A stretch of 64,000 nt of DNA. Source: JAQVEM01 sp964603595 (GTDB lineage: Bacteria > Actinomycetota > Humimicrobiia > Humimicrobiales > Humimicrobiaceae). Location: positions 1-64,000 of the forward strand of contig CAZRVN010000003.1 of NCBI GenBank assembly GCA_964603595.1. The letters run 5' to 3'. The notes under the pieces are model-generated. The model was not told where the DNA came from. It did no database searches and saw only the letters and a list, made by a program, of their open reading frames with translations. The position numbers were made by a program, and so were the translations under genes. This document shows positions 17,428-26,204 of the stretch, piece after piece (positions within the stretch are counted from its first letter, which is position 1; every line of letters starts with the position of its first letter).

Positions 17428-18240
17428 ATGTTAGAAACAGAAGATTTTTTTAATCTTTCAAAAACCCGGTTCAAGAGTCTTTTTGATAATGCTGAATATG
17501 TATGGGATGCCCTAAAAAAAATTAAAGGATATTTAAAGGATAATATTGAACCAAATGTTTCTGGATTAAGAAAGGGTAAGGTTTTTATTAATAAAACGCT
17601 GATCTTATATAATGGTGAAATTATTGAATCCGGATTTGAAATAGAAATGTTAAAAAAGAAACCCGTAGTAAAAAGAGATGGCAATATTCTTGATGGGGCA
17701 AGTATAATATATGAAGGTGTAATTCTTATGGATGATGAAATATATATTGGTAAGGGCACGGTTGTAGAACCGGGCGTATTGATAAAAGGCCCTGCTATTA
17801 TCGGTGATAATACCGAATTGCGTCAGGGAGCTTATTTAAGGGGGGATACACTAGTAGGCGATGACTGTGTGATAGGACATACAACTGAATTAAAATCATG
17901 TGTTATGCTTGGAGAAAGCAAAGCAGGGCATTTTGCATATATTGGCGATAGTATTCTGGGCAGAGTGAATCTGGGTGCCGGAACAAAACTGGCGAATTTA
18001 AAGATTGTCCAGTCAAATGTTGTGGTTAGTGTAGAAGGAAAAAAGTTTGAGACAGGTTTGAGGAAATTTGGAGCTATTTTTGCAGATGATGTAGAAACTG
18101 GATGCAACAGCGTTACAACCCCGGGCACACTTCTGGGTAAGGGGGTCCTTTTATATCCCAATGTGACAGCACGGGGATATTATCCCCCGAAAACAATAAT
18201 AAAGCTGAGACAGACACAGCAGTCAGAAAAAAAGATATAG
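17428..18240 (+). CDS. GlmU-like amino-sugar acetyltransferase, stand-alone
   Basis: Left-handed beta-helix protein of 270 residues. After an N-terminal helical part (residues 1-45) come hexapeptide repeats such as IGDNTEL, VGDDCVIG and LGAGTKLANLK. The segment KAGHFAYIGDS matches the GlmU acetyltransferase motif KxGHxxYxGD, whose His is the catalytic base. No uridyltransferase domain (the N-terminal LAAGxGTRM motif of GlmU) is present. Placed directly before glmM and near glmS, it probably acetylates glucosamine-1-phosphate; a separate uridyltransferase would then be needed elsewhere. Related sugar-nucleotide acyltransferases are an alternative. AGGAGGAG precedes the ATG. Confidence 0.75.
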   Translation: MLETEDFFNLSKTRFKSLFDNAEYVWDALKKIKGYLKDNIEPNVSGLRKGKVFINKTLILYNGEIIESGFEIEMLKKKPVVKRDGNILDGASIIYEGVILMDDEIYIGKGTVVEPGVLIKGPAIIGDNTELRQGAYLRGDTLVGDDCVIGHTTELKSCVMLGESKAGHFAYIGDSILGRVNLGAGTKLANLKIVQSNVVVSVEGKKFETGLRKFGAIFADDVETGCNSVTTPGTLLGKGVLLYPNVTARGYYPPKTIIKLRQTQQSEKKI

Positions 18241-18299
18241 CTTATGATAAACGGGATCCAGGTATTATAAAAAGGAGTTATTAGGAAGGAGGCTTAGAT

Positions 18300-19649
18300 A
18301 TGGGAAAATTATTCGGAACTGATGGAATTAGAGGAGTTGCAAATGAATATCCAATTACCCCTGATATGATTGTACAGATTGGTCAGGCAACTGCATATAT
18401 TTTAAAAAAAAGGAAGCATCGTTCAAGAATCGTAATAGGCAAGGATACAAGGCTTTCAGGTTATATAATAGAAAGTTCGCTTGTGGCAGGTATATGTTCA
18501 ATGGGAACTGATGTAATACTTGTCGGCCCTGTGCCAACACCTGCTATTTCTTTTCTAACCACCAACCTCGATGCAGATGCAGGGATGATGATTTCTGCAT
18601 CACATAATCCTTATAAAGATAACGGCATTAAGATATTTTCAAAGAAAGGTTACAAACTATCCGACGAAGAAGAAAGTCAAATCGAAGAACTGATACTTTC
18701 GAAAAAACTTCCCATCCTCCTTATGGATGCCGAGAATCTGGGAAGGGTGTCAAGAGAGGAAGATGCAAGCGGGAGATATATTGTATTTCTTAAAAATTCA
18801 TTTCCTAAAAATTTGGACCTTGAAGGGATGAAAATTGTTCTTGATTGCGCGAACGGTGCTACTTATAAAATAGCCCCTACATTATTTAAGGAAATGAGAG
18901 CTGAAGTCGTTGCTCTAAACATTGACCCGGATGGGAAAAATATTAACCTTAATTGTGGTTCGCTTTATCCGGAAAATCTTGCCGAAAAAGTTGTTGAAAC
19001 CGGCTCAGATATAGGACTGGCTTTTGATGGTGATGGTGATAGGTTAATAGCAGTTGATGGCAAGGGTGATATAGTAAATGGTGACAAGGTAATTGCAATA
19101 TGTGCAAAGAGGTTAAAAGAGGAAAATGCTTTAGAAAATAATACGGTGGTTACAACTGTAATGAGCAATCTTGGGCTTTCTCTGGCATTTAAAGAGATGG
19201 GTATAAAGAATATAGCCACAAAGGTTGGTGATAGATATGTGCTGGAGGAGATGATGAAAAATAATTCCATTCTTGGAGGAGAGGATTCTGGCCATATAAT
19301 TTTCAAGGAATATCATACAACAGGTGATGGTATTTTAACTGCATTACAGCTTCTCTCTGTTATGAAAAAGGAAGATAAATCTCTTTTTGAATTGTCAAAG
19401 GTAATGAAAACTTTTCCCCAGGTTTTAATAAATGTGAAGGTTAAAAGGAAAGCTCCGCTGGAAGAAATACCCGAGCTAAAAAGTGTGATAGCGGAGGTTG
19501 AAGGAGAACTTGCCGGTAAGGGAAGGGTGCTTGTAAGATATTCAGGGACACAGCCAGTCTGCAGGGTAATGCTTGAAGGACCGGATAAAAGTAAAACTGA
19601 AAAATTAGCTAATAAAATAGTAAAAGTTGTTAGAGAGAAGTTGAACTAA
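18300..19649 (+). CDS. glmM: Phosphoglucosamine mutase
   Basis: Interconverts glucosamine-6-phosphate and glucosamine-1-phosphate for UDP-GlcNAc. 449 residues. Start LFGTDGIRGVANEYPITPD, phosphoserine loop MMISASHNPYKDNGIK (near residue 100), metal loop DGDGDR, and C-terminal phosphate-binding RYSGTQPVCRVM. The GIRG start and SASHNP loop fit GlmM rather than other hexose mutases. Its place after rplM-rpsI and before glmS is the actinobacterial arrangement. Confidence 0.96.
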   Translation: MGKLFGTDGIRGVANEYPITPDMIVQIGQATAYILKKRKHRSRIVIGKDTRLSGYIIESSLVAGICSMGTDVILVGPVPTPAISFLTTNLDADAGMMISASHNPYKDNGIKIFSKKGYKLSDEEESQIEELILSKKLPILLMDAENLGRVSREEDASGRYIVFLKNSFPKNLDLEGMKIVLDCANGATYKIAPTLFKEMRAEVVALNIDPDGKNINLNCGSLYPENLAEKVVETGSDIGLAFDGDGDRLIAVDGKGDIVNGDKVIAICAKRLKEENALENNTVVTTVMSNLGLSLAFKEMGIKNIATKVGDRYVLEEMMKNNSILGGEDSGHIIFKEYHTTGDGILTALQLLSVMKKEDKSLFELSKVMKTFPQVLINVKVKRKAPLEEIPELKSVIAEVEGELAGKGRVLVRYSGTQPVCRVMLEGPDKSKTEKLANKIVKVVREKLN

Positions 19650-19698
19650 TACCACATGAATATTTCCCTGTAACTTAATTTTAATCAGGATATGTTGT

Positions 19699-19720
19699 CT
19701 GCCTAAAATTATACAGGCAG
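19699..19720 (+). other. Small hairpin before the nucleotidyltransferase gene
   Basis: CTGCCT (19699-19704) and AGGCAG (19715-19720) form a perfect six-base stem with a ten-base loop, 15 bases before the ATG at 19736. No T-run follows, so it is not a standard terminator; it could mask translation of the next gene. Confidence 0.3.
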
Positions 19721-19735
19721 TCTTGCCAATCTATA

Positions 19736-20635
19736 ATGGAAGAAATCATAAAAATTTTAAAAAAAGAAGGCCCTCTAACCGGGAAAGAGCTACGTGATAA
19801 GTCAGGGCTGGACGAGCTTTCTCTCTGGCGTGCCTGTAATAAAGATAATAGAATTGTCCTTAAAATATTCGGGGAGAGATTTTTAAGACTTGACAGTCGT
19901 GTTAAAGGTTATGCAAGACTTTCTCCCTCTATAAAACGGGAATTTCTTACCTATACTGTGGCGGGACTGAAAAAAGATTCTAAAAATATCACAGCAAAGG
20001 CAAGGTCTATTCATGAGGGTATAAAGAATATAAGCAGGCAGAAGCTCCATCTTGCCAGGTGGATAATCAAAAAGATAGTTGATGGCCAGGAAATGCCGGA
20101 AATTATAACTGAACATGCTTGTTTTATAATTGCAGGTGATATTGTTTATATGATGGCACATTCAGAACCCAGGACGGAAGCATCAACAAATAAAATAATG
20201 AATGGCTCTGATCTTGATATTATAATAGTGACAGAAAATTTACCTTTGAAAATTAATAGAAATCTTGATGATTCAATATACAGGGAAAAATATTACCTTA
20301 TTAAAAACCCCTCTTACAGGGAGGAGATAGATTACATAATAAAGGATATCCAGAAAGTTAAAATCCAGTTGAATTTTAATACATTCAAATTCAAGATTGC
20401 GTCAAAAATTTTAAATGAGGGAAAACTGCTTTATGGCAGCGAGGAAATTTTCGGTAAAATAAAGAAGGCGCTTTTAGAAAAAAAAATCCCGGAAAAGTTA
20501 CTCAAACTTAAAGAAGAAGCGATAAAAAACAGAGAAAGTGCAAGGTCCTATCTTCTTGAAAGAGCAGGAACCCTGCCGGAAGAAGAGTGCATAAAGCTAT
20601 TTTATACAAAACAGGAAAAAGAGGAAATATTTTAG
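19736..20635 (+). CDS. Winged-helix plus nucleotidyltransferase-fold protein
   Basis: 299 residues, not assigned to a named family. Residues 1-60 look like a winged helix (EIIKILKKEGPLTGKELRDKSGL, then a wing ending RFLRLDS). Around residues 155-170, NGSDLDIIIVTE is the GSDxDxxxV metal motif of the polymerase-beta nucleotidyltransferase superfamily. The C-terminal third is helical and lysine-rich. A sequence-recognising nucleotidyltransferase, perhaps acting on RNA or a protein, is possible but no substrate is indicated by context (glmM before, nagB convergent after). Confidence 0.6.
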   Translation: MEEIIKILKKEGPLTGKELRDKSGLDELSLWRACNKDNRIVLKIFGERFLRLDSRVKGYARLSPSIKREFLTYTVAGLKKDSKNITAKARSIHEGIKNISRQKLHLARWIIKKIVDGQEMPEIITEHACFIIAGDIVYMMAHSEPRTEASTNKIMNGSDLDIIIVTENLPLKINRNLDDSIYREKYYLIKNPSYREEIDYIIKDIQKVKIQLNFNTFKFKIASKILNEGKLLYGSEEIFGKIKKALLEKKIPEKLLKLKEEAIKNRESARSYLLERAGTLPEEECIKLFYTKQEKEEIF

Positions 20636-20693
20636 TATATAAGGCGGACAAAATGCCGGATTTAAATTGCTATTATGCCGGGTCATCGACCTT

Positions 20694-21458
20694 TTAGAGT
20701 TTTAATCCGGAGGCAGCTTCCTTATCAAGCAAAACAGTTGCTTTTCCACCATAATTTTGTATTGCTGATGCTGTAACCTGTGATGTTGCAGGACCATGCA
20801 GGGCTTTTGCAGCAATATCTGCTTTTTTCTTCCCGTTTACTATCATGAGCAACTCTTTTGCTTCAAGGATAGTTCCGATACCCATGGTTATGGCCTGATG
20901 CGGCATATCTTCTCTTTTTATTTTTGCTTTTTTATAAAAACTTTCATAATTATCATCAAGTGTCTGCTGGGTAAGTGATATAACCCTTGTCCTTGATGAT
21001 AAAGATGAACCCGGCTCATTGAAGGCCCAGTGGCCGTCTCCGCCTATTCCGAGAAGCTGTAAGTCTATCCCCCCTGCTTTTTTTATCTCGCTTTCGTACC
21101 AGCGGCAAAATTCTTCGGGGTCTTTTGAAAGTCCATCCGGTATATGTATATTATCTTTTTTGATATTTATATGTTTAAATAGCTCTTCATACATAAATCT
21201 TGCATAGCTCTGGTCCAGATTATATGGTTTATTGAGGTCAATACCTACACCGAGATATTCATCAAGATTAAAAGTTTTAACTTCTGAAAAATCAAGTCCT
21301 TCTTTATGCATTCTTATAAGCTTCCTGTAAGTTCCTATAGGAGTGCTTCCGGTTGCAAGACCAAGGACAGTGCCAGGTTTAGATTTGATACAGTTTGCTA
21401 TAATTTCTGCTGCATATTTACTCATATCTTCATAATTTTCTTTTATAATAATATTCAC
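20694..21458 (-). CDS. nagB: Glucosamine-6-phosphate deaminase
   Basis: Converts glucosamine-6-phosphate to fructose-6-phosphate and ammonia, the reverse of GlmS. Signatures: GLATGSTPIGTYR, NLDEYLG (active Asp), GIGGDGHWAFNEPGSS (active His and Glu) and the HGPATSQVTAS ending. The GTG at 21458 is taken as the start because AAGGAGG lies just upstream of it; a longer frame to 21482 would translate that site as protein. 254 residues. Divergent from glmS, with 222 bases between them. Confidence 0.93.
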   Translation of the reverse strand: MNIIIKENYEDMSKYAAEIIANCIKSKPGTVLGLATGSTPIGTYRKLIRMHKEGLDFSEVKTFNLDEYLGVGIDLNKPYNLDQSYARFMYEELFKHINIKKDNIHIPDGLSKDPEEFCRWYESEIKKAGGIDLQLLGIGGDGHWAFNEPGSSLSSRTRVISLTQQTLDDNYESFYKKAKIKREDMPHQAITMGIGTILEAKELLMIVNGKKKADIAAKALHGPATSQVTASAIQNYGGKATVLLDKEAASGLKL

Positions 21459-21573
21459 AGGCAACCTCCTTGGAGAATTCATAAAAAAATATGTTGATTA
21501 TTATTACTTTTTTAAGCGATTTTGTATAGGGTAAAATTTTTTTGGCTATAATTTTCTTCTTTTCCATACCTTT

Positions 21574-21582
21574 TGCTATAAT
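21574..21582 (+). promoter_or_regulatory. Extended -10 promoter element before glmS
   Basis: TGCTATAAT is a full extended -10 box about 100 bases before the glmS start, leaving a leader of roughly 90 bases. A second TATAAT occurs at 21547-21552. No convincing -35 is seen for either, which the extended -10 can tolerate. No glmS-ribozyme-like structure was recognised in the short leader. Confidence 0.45.
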
Positions 21583-21649
21583 ATTTGATTATTATCCTGA
21601 TAAAATAATATATGTGGTTTTTTAAATTATTGAATTTATAATTAGATAA

Positions 21650-21668
21650 GGCTATACCTGATATAGTC
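21650..21668 (+). other. Hairpin abutting the glmS ribosome-binding site
   Basis: GGCTATA (21650-21656) pairs with TATAGTC (21662-21668) with one G-U pair and a five-base loop. It ends directly before the TGGAGG of glmS, so it could affect ribosome access. The stem is weak and may be chance. Confidence 0.3.
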
Positions 21669-21680
21669 TGGAGGATATAA

Positions 21681-23534
21681 ATGTGTGGTATTGTTGGTTA
21701 TATAGGTACTAAGAAATGTAAGGATATTTTAATTGGTGGTCTGAAACGTCTGGAATACAGGGGTTATGATTCTTCAGGAATTGCTATAGTAACCGAAAAT
21801 ATAGGAGAAGGTAGTACTGTGGCGAACTATGCAATTAGTATTGTAAAAGAAGCCGGTAAAATAAATATTCTGGAGAAGGAAATAAAAAATTTAAAGGTAG
21901 ATGGTAATTGTGGAATAGGGCATACAAGGTGGGCCACACATGGTGAGCCAACTAAGTTAAATGCCCATCCTCATTTAGATAGTTCCGGCAGGATTGCTGT
22001 AGTCCATAATGGCATAATAGAAAATTACGCGGAACTCAGGGAAGAACTTAAAAGAGAAGGCCATAAATTTATTTCACAAACCGATACCGAAGTATTACCT
22101 CACATGTTAGAGAAATACTATAAAGGAGATTTACTTTCAGCAATGCAGAAAGTAATAAAGAAAATAAAAGGGTCCGGGACTATAGTGGCAATTTCTGCCA
22201 GACAGCCGGATGAAATTATTGGAGCCAGAATTACCAGTCCTCTGGTCGTAGGAATCTCGGAGAATGGTAACTTCCTTGCTTCGGATATTCCTGCAGTGCT
22301 GGAATATACAAAGAATTTTATAGTAATCAATGATTTTGAAACTGTGAGACTTACTAAAAATAAAGTGGAAATTTACAGTAAGGAAGGAAAGCTAATTAAG
22401 AGGGAGCCCTTAAAGGTTACCTGGGACATCCTGAGTGCTGAAAAAGACGGTTATGAAGATTTTATGTTAAAAGAAATATTTGAGCAACCTTACGGAGCCA
22501 GCGAGACAATGAGGGGCAGATTGCGCTCTGGCAAACTTGATTTTAGTGAGATTAGCCTGTCGCCAGATAAGATTAAGAAACTTAGAAGAATTTATATAAT
22601 CGCCTGCGGATCATCCTATCATGCAGCTTTAATAGGAAAGCAGGTTATAGAAAAATGGGCAGGGATATCTGTTGAAGTGGATTTTTCTTCGGAATACAGG
22701 TACAGGGATAAGCTGGTTGATAAAGATTGCCTGGTTGTAGCTGTAACACAGTCAGGGGAGACCATAGACACTCTTGCTGCGGTAAGAGAGGCAAAATCAA
22801 AGGGAGCTAAAGTAATAGGAATAACAAATGTTGTGGGCAGCACAGTAGCAAGGGAATCAGATTCTGTAATTTATACTCATGCCGGGCCGGAAATAGGTGT
22901 TTGTGCTACCAAGACTTTTACTGCCCAGATCATAATAATGTATCTTATGGGTTTATACTTTGCAGATGTAAATGGAAATATGTGTAAAAGTGAATCTCAA
23001 AAAATAGTCGAAGAATTAAAAACTATACCTGATAAGATACAAAACATACTGGATAGGGCAGAGGAAATAAAGAGAATTGCTGACCGGACCTATAAATATA
23101 CCTGCTTTTTGTTTCTGGGCAGAGTATATAATCTTCCGGCAGCGATGGAAGGCGCACTAAAACTAAAAGAAATTTCTTATATCCATGCAGAAGGATATCC
23201 GGCTGGAGAGATGAAACATGGTCCTATAGCTCTTACTGATGAAAACACGATAGTGGTAGGGATTATGCCTGTTGATTCAGTATATGAAAAAATTTTGAGC
23301 AATATCCAGGAAGTAAAAGCAAGAAGAGCTACTATTTTCTCCATAATCAGCGGGAAAGATGAAAATACAAAAGAATATGCGGATTATGTCTTCAGAATAC
23401 CGGAAACTCTAGAAGGATTATATGCTATTCTGGCTATTATCCCTTTACAGTTATACTCATATTATATAGCAAAAAATCTGAATAGGAATGTAGACCAGCC
23501 CAGGAATCTTGCAAAGAGCGTTACTGTGGAGTAA
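21681..23534 (+). CDS. glmS: Glutamine-fructose-6-phosphate aminotransferase
   Basis: First step of amino-sugar synthesis: fructose-6-phosphate plus glutamine to glucosamine-6-phosphate. 617 residues. Cys2 nucleophile in MCGIVGYIG, RLEYRGYDSSG and HTRWATHGEP in the glutaminase domain; two SIS domains with ACGSSYHAAL and TQSGETIDT; C-terminal DQPRNLAKSVTVE with the usual ending. TGGAGG precedes the ATG. acpS follows after six bases. Confidence 0.97.
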   Translation: MCGIVGYIGTKKCKDILIGGLKRLEYRGYDSSGIAIVTENIGEGSTVANYAISIVKEAGKINILEKEIKNLKVDGNCGIGHTRWATHGEPTKLNAHPHLDSSGRIAVVHNGIIENYAELREELKREGHKFISQTDTEVLPHMLEKYYKGDLLSAMQKVIKKIKGSGTIVAISARQPDEIIGARITSPLVVGISENGNFLASDIPAVLEYTKNFIVINDFETVRLTKNKVEIYSKEGKLIKREPLKVTWDILSAEKDGYEDFMLKEIFEQPYGASETMRGRLRSGKLDFSEISLSPDKIKKLRRIYIIACGSSYHAALIGKQVIEKWAGISVEVDFSSEYRYRDKLVDKDCLVVAVTQSGETIDTLAAVREAKSKGAKVIGITNVVGSTVARESDSVIYTHAGPEIGVCATKTFTAQIIIMYLMGLYFADVNGNMCKSESQKIVEELKTIPDKIQNILDRAEEIKRIADRTYKYTCFLFLGRVYNLPAAMEGALKLKEISYIHAEGYPAGEMKHGPIALTDENTIVVGIMPVDSVYEKILSNIQEVKARRATIFSIISGKDENTKEYADYVFRIPETLEGLYAILAIIPLQLYSYYIAKNLNRNVDQPRNLAKSVTVE

Positions 23535-23540
23535 AAATTT

Positions 23541-23921
23541 ATGGAAATTTATGGAATAGGGACAGATATAATCGAGGTTGACAGAATAAAGTCAGCAATT
23601 GGTAGCAATTCAGGTTTTTTGAGGAAGGTTTATACTGAAAAAGAAATAGATTATTGTAGTAATAAGAGGAAAGGAAAATTCCCCAGTTTTGCAGCCCGTT
23701 TTGCAGCAAAAGAGGCAGTTGCCAAATCACTTGCCGAGGGATTTAGTAAAAATATTTCTTTGAGTGAAATTGAGATATCAAATATGGAAACAGGTGCACC
23801 TTTTGTAAAACTTTATGGGAAAACCTATAGATTTACCAGAAAACTTAAAATTAAGGAAATAAAGGTATCAGTGTCGGCTACAGAAAATTTTGCTGTTGCC
23901 TATGCGGTAGCAATTATATAG
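23541..23921 (+). CDS. acpS: Holo-[acyl-carrier-protein] synthase
   Basis: Transfers phosphopantetheine from CoA to acyl carrier protein. 126 residues with both metal-binding motifs, GIGTDIIEVDRI (Asp8) and RFAAKEAVAKSL. Six bases after glmS with no separate ribosome-binding site of strength, suggesting coupling. The glmS-acpS-nnrD order is typical of Actinobacteria. Confidence 0.95.
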   Translation: MEIYGIGTDIIEVDRIKSAIGSNSGFLRKVYTEKEIDYCSNKRKGKFPSFAARFAAKEAVAKSLAEGFSKNISLSEIEISNMETGAPFVKLYGKTYRFTRKLKIKEIKVSVSATENFAVAYAVAII

Positions 23922-24050
23922 TCTATAATTAAAAGTATTAAAAGAATTTAATTTAGAAAAATTAAATAATGTTACCCGGTTTAAGACCCTGGGAATGTTG
24001 GTATCAGGCGTTTTTGTAGTTAAAATTTTAATGGATGGAGATGCATTAAA

Positions 24051-25676
24051 ATGAATAATAATAAAGAAGAAGGTTTAACTAAAGTTTTAAAAGGAAGCAG
24101 AATAGCAGAGATTGATAAAAAAGCTATTAAAGATGGGATAGATTCAAAATTGCTTATGAAAAATGCCGGTAGCGGTGTTTCCAAGGAAGTTCTAAGTGAT
24201 TTTGAGAATAAGGAATTAAATAGAGCAGCACGCGGTTTGGTTGTTTGCGGAAGTGGTAATAACGGGGGAGATGGATTGGTAGCTGCAGGTGATTTACTGG
24301 ATTACGGTATGAGGGTAAGTGTGTTTCTTATATTTTCTGAAGAAAAATTCAAGTCTGACAGTGAGTTTTACTTTAAGGAGCTTCAGGCAAATAGAAAAGA
24401 TAGCATATACAATCTGGATTCTGAAGATAAAAATATAAAATCTTTTTTTGAGGAAGAATTGGAAAAAGCTGATTTTGTAGTGGACGCCATATTTGGCACG
24501 GGCATCCACGATAAGGATGTTTATGGCCCTTCAAAGGAAATAATTGAGATTATAAATCTTGCTAAAGTGAAAAATAAAAATTTAAAGATTTATTCAGCAG
24601 ACATACCCTCGGGCATAGACTCTGATAATGGAAAAGTTTTAGGGCTGTCTGTGAGAGCTGATAAAACCATAACTTTTGGTTGTAAAAAAATAGGGCTGGT
24701 AAATTATCCGGGAGCAAGTTTTGCAGGGGAAGTTAAAGTAGTTGACATTGGCATTCCTCAGAAATATTTTAGCGAGTATGAAGAGATTTATGAACCCAAT
24801 CTCCAGTGGGTGGCTGAGAAGATTCCCGTAAAGGAACCCTGGATATATAAGTATAAAGTTGGAAGCTTAATGGTGATAGCGGGTTCTTCAGGATTTACAG
24901 GAGCAGCTTCAATGACCTGTATGAGTGCTTTAAGGTCAGGAGCAGGAGTGGTGACTCTTGTATGTCCCTGGGAGCTGAATAATGTCTTTGAAGAAAAACT
25001 GACAGAAATAATTACATATCCGGTTGAACAGACAGAAGATGTATCTCTGCATATAAATAGTCTGGATGAAATACTAGAGTTAAGTGATAGGTTTAGTGCA
25101 CTGGCAATAGGTCCCGGACTTTCAAGAAATTCAAGCACAATATGCCTGGTGAGGGAGCTGTTAAAAAAGATAAAGAAGCCGCTGGTGCTTGATGCCGATG
25201 GGCTCTATGCTCTTTACGGGCTGAAGGATGCTGAAGAAAGTATTGAGGATTTTGACCTTGAGAATGTTATAGTAACACCACATACAGGAGAGATGTCATT
25301 AATGATGGGCCTTGGGAAGGTTCCATTGGAAGATAGGATTAAGATAAATCTTGAGGCCGCAGAAAAATACAGAGTGACATCTGTACTTAAAGGCGCAAGG
25401 ACTATAGTTTCTGACTATAATAAAAAGACCTTTATTAATCCAACAGGGAACTGGGGACTGGCATCAGCAGGGACAGGAGATATACTAACCGGAATTATTG
25501 GTTCATTGCTATGTCAGGGAATGAGTCTGATGGAGAGTGCGGTATGCGGGGTATATATTCATGGGCTGGCAGCTGATATTATGGTAGAGGAGACCAGCAG
25601 GACTTCACTTACAGCAACGGATCTTTTAGAGGGTATTAAAAGAGTTTTTCTTAAGATAGAGAAGATAAAATATTAA
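24051..25676 (+). CDS. nnrD: Bifunctional NAD(P)HX epimerase/dehydratase
   Basis: Repairs hydrated NADH and NADPH. The N-terminal half is the YjeF_N epimerase domain (KNAGSGVS, VCGSGNNGGDGLVAA, DAIFGTG, DIPSGIDSDNG). The C-terminal half, from about residue 270, is the ribokinase-like dehydratase (VIAGSSGFTGAASM, AIGPGLSR, LDADGLYAL, TPHTGEM, SAGTGDILTGIIG). 541 residues, full length for the fused form. A 129-base non-coding gap separates it from acpS. Confidence 0.95.
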   Translation: MNNNKEEGLTKVLKGSRIAEIDKKAIKDGIDSKLLMKNAGSGVSKEVLSDFENKELNRAARGLVVCGSGNNGGDGLVAAGDLLDYGMRVSVFLIFSEEKFKSDSEFYFKELQANRKDSIYNLDSEDKNIKSFFEEELEKADFVVDAIFGTGIHDKDVYGPSKEIIEIINLAKVKNKNLKIYSADIPSGIDSDNGKVLGLSVRADKTITFGCKKIGLVNYPGASFAGEVKVVDIGIPQKYFSEYEEIYEPNLQWVAEKIPVKEPWIYKYKVGSLMVIAGSSGFTGAASMTCMSALRSGAGVVTLVCPWELNNVFEEKLTEIITYPVEQTEDVSLHINSLDEILELSDRFSALAIGPGLSRNSSTICLVRELLKKIKKPLVLDADGLYALYGLKDAEESIEDFDLENVIVTPHTGEMSLMMGLGKVPLEDRIKINLEAAEKYRVTSVLKGARTIVSDYNKKTFINPTGNWGLASAGTGDILTGIIGSLLCQGMSLMESAVCGVYIHGLAADIMVEETSRTSLTATDLLEGIKRVFLKIEKIKY

Positions 25677-25739
25677 AAGAGTGCTGGTTTTAGAAGTTAA
25701 ATTGTAAGTAAATATTATTAATAATTAATGGAGCTAAAA

Positions 25740-26195
25740 ATGCCGGAGATAGTAGCAAAGGATATTATGGTAAAGAAAGTAGTTACCATAAATAAAAATG
25801 AATCTATAAAAAAACTTTCTGATTTGCTTATAAAAAATAATATAAGCGGCGTCCCCGTACTGGATGAAGACGGGAGGCTGGTAGGAATTGCCACAGAAGG
25901 AGACCTAATTGTGAAAGATGCGGACCTCCATTTCCCCCGCTATTTTCAATTGCTTGACAGTATTATTTATCTTGAAAGCCTGAATAAATTTAAAAGAAAC
26001 CTTAAAAAGTATCTAGGAACAAAAGTGGAAGATATTATGACTGATAAGGTAAGGACAGTCAGAGAAGATACACCTATCAGTGAAGTTGCAAATATAATAA
26101 TAAAATATAATATTAACAGGGTTCCTGTCCTGGATAATAGAGGGAATCTTGTAGGGATAATTACAAGGGCGGATATTGTAAGATCAATGATTTAA
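25740..26195 (+). CDS. Tandem CBS-domain protein
   Basis: 151 residues made almost wholly of two CBS motifs: VAKDIMVKKVVTINKNESI with ISGVPVLDEDGRLVGIATEGDL, and VEDIMTDKVRTVREDTPI with NRVPVLDNRGNLVGIITRADIV. Such stand-alone pairs bind adenine nucleotides and act as energy sensors for partner proteins; no partner is evident. ATG 25740 is preferred because GGAG at 25729-25732 is correctly spaced; an ATG at 25728 has no such site. Confidence 0.9.
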   Translation: MPEIVAKDIMVKKVVTINKNESIKKLSDLLIKNNISGVPVLDEDGRLVGIATEGDLIVKDADLHFPRYFQLLDSIIYLESLNKFKRNLKKYLGTKVEDIMTDKVRTVREDTPISEVANIIIKYNINRVPVLDNRGNLVGIITRADIVRSMI

Positions 26196-26204
26196 AGAAA
26201 ATAT

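Noticed and set aside
21459..21680. glmS ribozyme
   Set aside because: The region between the promoter box and the glmS start is under 100 bases and shows no recognisable ribozyme core.
23922..24050. Small RNA or terminator in the acpS-nnrD gap
   Set aside because: Short GC-rich patches allow only four-base stems and the run of T's is not positioned after a stable hairpin.
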